Origin: Spirochaetaceae bacterium | GTDB lineage: Bacteria > Spirochaetota > Spirochaetia > Treponematales > Treponemataceae | DNA: 64,000 nt | NCBI GenBank assembly: GCA_017622135.1 | Contig: JAGARR010000037.1 | Location: forward strand, 29,156-93,155 | Direction: 5' to 3' | In this document: positions 60,259 through 64,000 of the stretch, one piece after another | Position numbering within the stretch: position 1 is the stretch's first letter | Layout: each line of letters starts with the position of its first letter | The notes under the pieces: generated by a model | Told to the model about the DNA's origin: nothing | Databases searched by the model: none | The model's input: the letters and a program-made list of their open reading frames with translations, nothing else | Position numbers and translations under genes: made by a program

Positions 60259-63200
60259 CTAAGGTAGCTGGATGATTTCTCGGGGCTTGGAACCGTTGGC
60301 AGGCCCCACAATGCCCTTGTTCTCCATCTCCTCCACAAGGCGGGCAGCACGGTTGTAGCCAATCTTCAGGCGACGCTGGATATAGGAGGCAGAAGCCTTG
60401 CCCGCCTGCATCACAATCTCCAGGGCCTGGTCGTAGAGGGGGTCGTCGCCCTCGCCGAAAAGCCCCGGCCCCATGTCCGGCTCCTCTTCATCCACGAAGA
60501 TCTCATCGTCGATGTAGTCCGGCGCCCCGTACTGCTTGACGAATTCCACCACGTTCTCCACCTCGTTGTCGGAGACGAAGGTGCCCTGGATGCGGACCGG
60601 GAAGGGGTCCGTGGCCGAAGCGTAGAGCATGTCACCCTTGCCCAAAAGCTTTTCCGCCCCCACCTGGTCGATGATGATACGGCTGTCCATCTTGGAGGCC
60701 ACCATGAATGCGATGCGGGAGGGGATGTTGGCCTTGATGAGACCGGTGATAACGTCGATGGAGGGCCGCTGGGTTGCCAACACCAGGTGGATTCCCACGG
60801 CACGGCTCATGGCGGCAAGGCGGGCCACGGTGGACTCCAGCTCCTTCCCCGTGGTGGCCATCAGGTCGGCGAACTCGTCGATGATAACCACGATGTAGGG
60901 CAGCTTTTCCGTGGCGATGTTCCGCTCCACAATCCGCTTGTTATAGCTGGTGATTTCCCGAACCCCCATGCCGTCCAGCAGGGCGTAGCGACGCTCCATC
61001 TCGCACAGGCAGTACTGCAGGGCTTGGAAGGCCTTCTTTGGCTCCGTGATGACGGGGGTGAGGAGGTGAGGGATGTCGTTGTACAGCTTGAGCTCCACAA
61101 TCTTCGGGTCAATCAAAATCATGCGGACCTCCTGGGGAGACCGCTTGAACAGGATGGAAAGAATCAGCGAGTTGACGCAGACCGACTTTCCAGAACCAGT
61201 GGAGCCGGCAATCAGCAGGTGGGGCGTCTTGGCCAGGTCGATAATCTGGGCCTCGCCGGTAATGTCCTTTCCCAAAACCACCGGCACCGCCTGCTTCCTG
61301 AAGGCCGGATTGTCGGTGTCAATCAATTCCTTGAAGCTGACGATGGCCCGCTCCTTGTTGGGCACCTCGATTCCCACGGCGTGCTTGCCGGGAATGGGAG
61401 CCACAATACGGACGCTGGAGGCTGCCAGACGCAGGGCGATGTTGTCCTGCAGGGCCACAATCTTGCTGAGCTTTACGCCGGGAGCGGGCAGAATCTCGAA
61501 CATGGTGATGACCGGCCCCTTGCGGATGCCCGTCACCTCCGCCTCAATCTTGAATTCGCTGAGGGTATCCTTCAAGTCACCAGCTGCTGCCAAAGTCTCG
61601 TCGTCAATGACCCAGTATTCATCACCGGGGTAGGCCTGCAACAACTCCGCTGCGGGAACAGTGTAGGGACCACGACTACGATGGGGAACAGCCCGTTCCA
61701 CTAGGGGCTCCACCTGGAAGGATTTCTGCTCTGCCTCCTGCATCAGCTCCTCATCAGTGTCGCTTTCCTCTGTGAGGATTTCGTCCACCTCGCTGTCTTC
61801 CCCATCCTCGTTGTCTTCCTCGACCGTTTCATCATCCTCCGGCGGAAAATTCAGGTCAAAAGCATCTTCTTCGTCAAAGGCTGGCTCGTCTTCCGCTTCA
61901 TCAATACCCTCAGCTTCATCATCTGCAACAGCTTCGTCTTCAGCGTCGATCTCTAGGTCTTCCTCCGGGTCAAAGCTGTCGTCTTCCACAAAGAAATTGC
62001 CGTCCAAATCGGGATTGTCACTTTCCAGCTGGTCCTCCGGCGGAAAGCTAATGTCCGGCAGCAGTTCCTGCTGCAATGCACAGTCTTCCTGCAGAGCCAA
62101 GTCCTCGGAACCAGACTCCTGGTCATCGAAAAACTGCTCCTCTTTGGCATACGGGTCATCCTCCGGCAGATCCTCCTCTGGATCGAAGCTGTCGTCCTCC
62201 ACAAAGGAATCGTCCGCCAGATTGTCGTCACAGCCCTGGCCTCCATCTACCATTTGCTCCGAGACAGCTTCCCCGTCATTCAGAAATTGCGCCTGAGTCA
62301 CGACGGCTTCCTCCTCCAGCTTGTGGCCCTCACCAAAGGGATCCTCCAAAAAGGCTGCCTCCTGAGGATTTGCAAAATCATCCTCTGTAAAATGAAGCTG
62401 GGCATCGTCCACACTGTCCATGTCAGTCTGGGGATTCATGGAATAGTGGGGAATCGGCTGGAACTGCATCGATTGGGTTTCCTCATCGGGGGAAAGGTCC
62501 TGCTGGGCTTGTTCAGAAGCAGGTACGGCAGTTTCTGCGGCTTCGATGGAGGCTGGCTCCTGTTTCGTCTCCTCTGGTTGCGCCATTTCTTGACGAGCGG
62601 CCTCACGCTGGGCGTGCAGGGACTCGATGTACTCCTTGGAAAAAACATCCTCGGTGGGAACAGGTGCCGTCTCAAAGAAATCCTTGCCGAAAACATCCTC
62701 TTTTTCTTCCTGCTGCTGCTCTGCCTCTGTCTGGGCGGTCGCCACAGACGCAGCCTCCCGCTGGGCTGCCAACCAGGCCGCCACCTCTGCCTCCATCCGT
62801 GACTGCTGGATAATGCCGGGCTGCAGCTTCGGACTCGGCACGTCCCCCAAGTCAATGGGAGCTGCCTTGGGCTGGCTAGTCTGGGCTACAGGCTCCGAGA
62901 ACAGTGGCTCGGGAAAAGCGTCTTCCTCAGGGGGCACCGCCACTGCAGGATGGTTGTCTGGCAGAACCTCTTCCTCACCGATGCTGTCCATCACCATGGT
63001 CTCCTCAAGGGACACCTCCTGCTCCTCCTCCAGCTGAGGCTCCTCCTCAAACACTTCCTGGGGAATCTCTTCCTGAACTGGCACCTCCTCCTGAACAGGG
63101 GGATTTTCTGCCACAGGCTCCCCACCATGAGGTTCCTCCAGCTCCACCACATCGTCACGAAGCATACCCTCTGGGAAAATCGGTGGATGCTGAACAGCGG

Positions 63201-63669
63201 GTGGCTCCTCCACGGGCTGGTGTGTAGCATTCAGCTTGTTCTGGACAAGGCCGCCCACAAAGGAGGCGGCAAAATATTCTATGCCCAGCAGCAAGATGCA
63301 GACAATGACTGCGGCAGCAACCTGAATTCCCACCAGGGGACTGTTGCCTAATGTCAGCATCCCGGCACAAATCTTTTCTGTTATGACAATGGTAAAAAAG
63401 GGAACGAAGGACAGACCGTAGATGACACCAATCCGCTCACTCCACGGAAAAAGAAAGCACCCCAAGCCTGCCGCAAAGAAAAAGCAGGGAATCAGCAGGC
63501 TGGAATACCCATAGGCTCCAAACAACAGGCTCCCCAAGCCGCCCAACACAGGAACGGAGCCCTTGCTTCCAAAGGGGAGCAATTGAATCAACAATGCAAC
63601 AAGGAATAAAGCTGCCACAACAAGCAGGCTAATACCAGCGACAATACTCAGCCTTTCTGATTTCTTCAT
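60259..63669 (-). CDS. ftsK: FtsK/SpoIIIE DNA translocase
   Basis: 1136 residues. Four N-terminal membrane helices (up to about residue 155) are followed by a roughly 500-residue linker that is extremely acidic. The RecA-like motor has Walker A GSTGSGKS near 820 and Walker B VVIIDEFADLM, with RPSIDVITGLIKANIPSRIA and the FtsK signature. The C-terminal winged-helix gamma domain reads YIQRRLKIGYNRAARLVEEME. It pumps chromosomal DNA through the division septum. The linker contains the duplicated motif FVEDDSFDPEEDL. It is preceded by AGGAG at ATG 63669. Confidence 0.96.
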   Translation of the reverse strand: MKKSERLSIVAGISLLVVAALFLVALLIQLLPFGSKGSVPVLGGLGSLLFGAYGYSSLLIPCFFFAAGLGCFLFPWSERIGVIYGLSFVPFFTIVITEKICAGMLTLGNSPLVGIQVAAAVIVCILLLGIEYFAASFVGGLVQNKLNATHQPVEEPPAVQHPPIFPEGMLRDDVVELEEPHGGEPVAENPPVQEEVPVQEEIPQEVFEEEPQLEEEQEVSLEETMVMDSIGEEEVLPDNHPAVAVPPEEDAFPEPLFSEPVAQTSQPKAAPIDLGDVPSPKLQPGIIQQSRMEAEVAAWLAAQREAASVATAQTEAEQQQEEKEDVFGKDFFETAPVPTEDVFSKEYIESLHAQREAARQEMAQPEETKQEPASIEAAETAVPASEQAQQDLSPDEETQSMQFQPIPHYSMNPQTDMDSVDDAQLHFTEDDFANPQEAAFLEDPFGEGHKLEEEAVVTQAQFLNDGEAVSEQMVDGGQGCDDNLADDSFVEDDSFDPEEDLPEDDPYAKEEQFFDDQESGSEDLALQEDCALQQELLPDISFPPEDQLESDNPDLDGNFFVEDDSFDPEEDLEIDAEDEAVADDEAEGIDEAEDEPAFDEEDAFDLNFPPEDDETVEEDNEDGEDSEVDEILTEESDTDEELMQEAEQKSFQVEPLVERAVPHRSRGPYTVPAAELLQAYPGDEYWVIDDETLAAAGDLKDTLSEFKIEAEVTGIRKGPVITMFEILPAPGVKLSKIVALQDNIALRLAASSVRIVAPIPGKHAVGIEVPNKERAIVSFKELIDTDNPAFRKQAVPVVLGKDITGEAQIIDLAKTPHLLIAGSTGSGKSVCVNSLILSILFKRSPQEVRMILIDPKIVELKLYNDIPHLLTPVITEPKKAFQALQYCLCEMERRYALLDGMGVREITSYNKRIVERNIATEKLPYIVVIIDEFADLMATTGKELESTVARLAAMSRAVGIHLVLATQRPSIDVITGLIKANIPSRIAFMVASKMDSRIIIDQVGAEKLLGKGDMLYASATDPFPVRIQGTFVSDNEVENVVEFVKQYGAPDYIDDEIFVDEEEPDMGPGLFGEGDDPLYDQALEIVMQAGKASASYIQRRLKIGYNRAARLVEEMENKGIVGPANGSKPREIIQLP

Positions 63670-63720
63670 TGAATATGGTTCTCCTGACTATACATGATTA
63701 TCGGTTTTTTTGAGGCCGAG

Positions 63721-64000
63721 TTAAGATTTTGCAGCGACAGGAGCTTCCATCCGCTGGCGACGCTGCCGTTTCCTGCGGCTTGCGTCCCGCTGGGCATCGT
63801 AGGAATGGCGGCCGGGAATTCCTGCGGCAATGCGGTTTTGCTCCGCCTCCAGCTGGAAATCCACCATGCGGCGGAACACGGTCATCAGGGGGCTGGGGTC
63901 AAGGGCGGAATCCACCACGCCAGCCTCCTGCAGCTCCCGAATCAGGTGGTAGCAGGACTCGATGGTGGAGACACAGCCAGCTGCGGGCTGCCGCTTGAAG
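63721..64000 (-). CDS. Unrecognised protein, C-terminal end only
   Basis: A minus-strand frame enters from the right edge and stops at 63721. About 92 residues are visible, including STIESCYHLIRELQEAG, VFRRMVDFQLEAEQNR and a basic tail (RDASRRKRQRRQRME). The start lies outside the window. It precedes ftsK by 51 nt and may share its transcript. I do not recognise it. Confidence 0.7.
   Translation of the reverse strand, partial: FKRQPAAGCVSTIESCYHLIRELQEAGVVDSALDPSPLMTVFRRMVDFQLEAEQNRIAAGIPGRHSYDAQRDASRRKRQRRQRMEAPVAAKS

Overview
The window looks like a chromosomal segment of an anaerobic, fermentative spirochaete, most likely a Treponema-like gut or oral organism. The grounds are pyruvate:ferredoxin oxidoreductase, a bifurcating [FeFe] hydrogenase operon, a second sensory-type [FeFe] hydrogenase operon, many lipoproteins and outer-membrane barrel proteins, a chemoreceptor, and multicopy Rpn/PDDEXK nuclease-transposase genes. 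The species assignment is inference; no 16S or 23S gene is present.

Layout. 1-2.6 kb: a MoxR/VWA-type pair on the minus strand with a PIN-toxin cassette inserted at the moxR start. 2.6-9.8 kb: pyruvate:ferredoxin oxidoreductase with its promoter and terminator, then a patatin-type V secreted phospholipase and an ABC ATPase. 9.8-18.6 kb: minus-strand exported proteins (M30-like peptidase lipoprotein, large lipoprotein, two barrels), a glycosyltransferase interrupted by a DUF3791/DUF3990 cassette, and a BrnT/BrnA pair. 18.9-22.9 kb: chemoreceptor, a solitary 5S rRNA gene with its own promoter, and an OLD-like ATPase/TOPRIM protein. 23.2-29.6 kb: an accessory region with three Rpn-family copies (two broken), two paralogous lipoproteins, and three copies of a tiny hydrophobic ORF with a convergent antisense promoter, which I read as a candidate type I toxin-antitoxin family. 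29.7-34.3 kb: hndABCD-like hydrogenase operon. 34.5-37.6 kb: lipoprotein and two NlpC/P60 proteins. 37.7-46.4 kb: acyl-CoA ligase, UvrD-like helicase with an extra cysteine-rich tail, ADP-ribosylglycohydrolase, an XRE regulator facing two membrane proteins, and a HAD phosphatase. 46.4-51.7 kb: five-gene sensory hydrogenase operon (two H-cluster proteins, two thioredoxin-like [2Fe-2S] proteins, SpoIIE phosphatase). 51.7-57.9 kb: VUT transporter, rhomboid, exonuclease III, SDF symporter and phaEC. 58-64 kb: two alpha/beta hydrolases, FtsK and a partial gene.

How the genes fit together. Pyruvate oxidation reduces ferredoxin. The HndABCD complex can combine ferredoxin and NAD(P)H electrons to make H2. 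The second hydrogenase operon carries a PAS sensor and a phosphatase, so it probably senses redox state or H2 and signals. phaEC suggest storage of excess reducing power and acyl-CoA as polyhydroxyalkanoate.

Two themes cut across genes. First, at least ten genes have a sigma-70-like -10 hexamer ending 6-7 nt before the ATG and no Shine-Dalgarno sequence, so they look leaderless. Second, two unrelated toxin-antitoxin-type cassettes sit directly upstream of an intact gene while a truncated copy of that gene's 5' end lies on the far side of the cassette.
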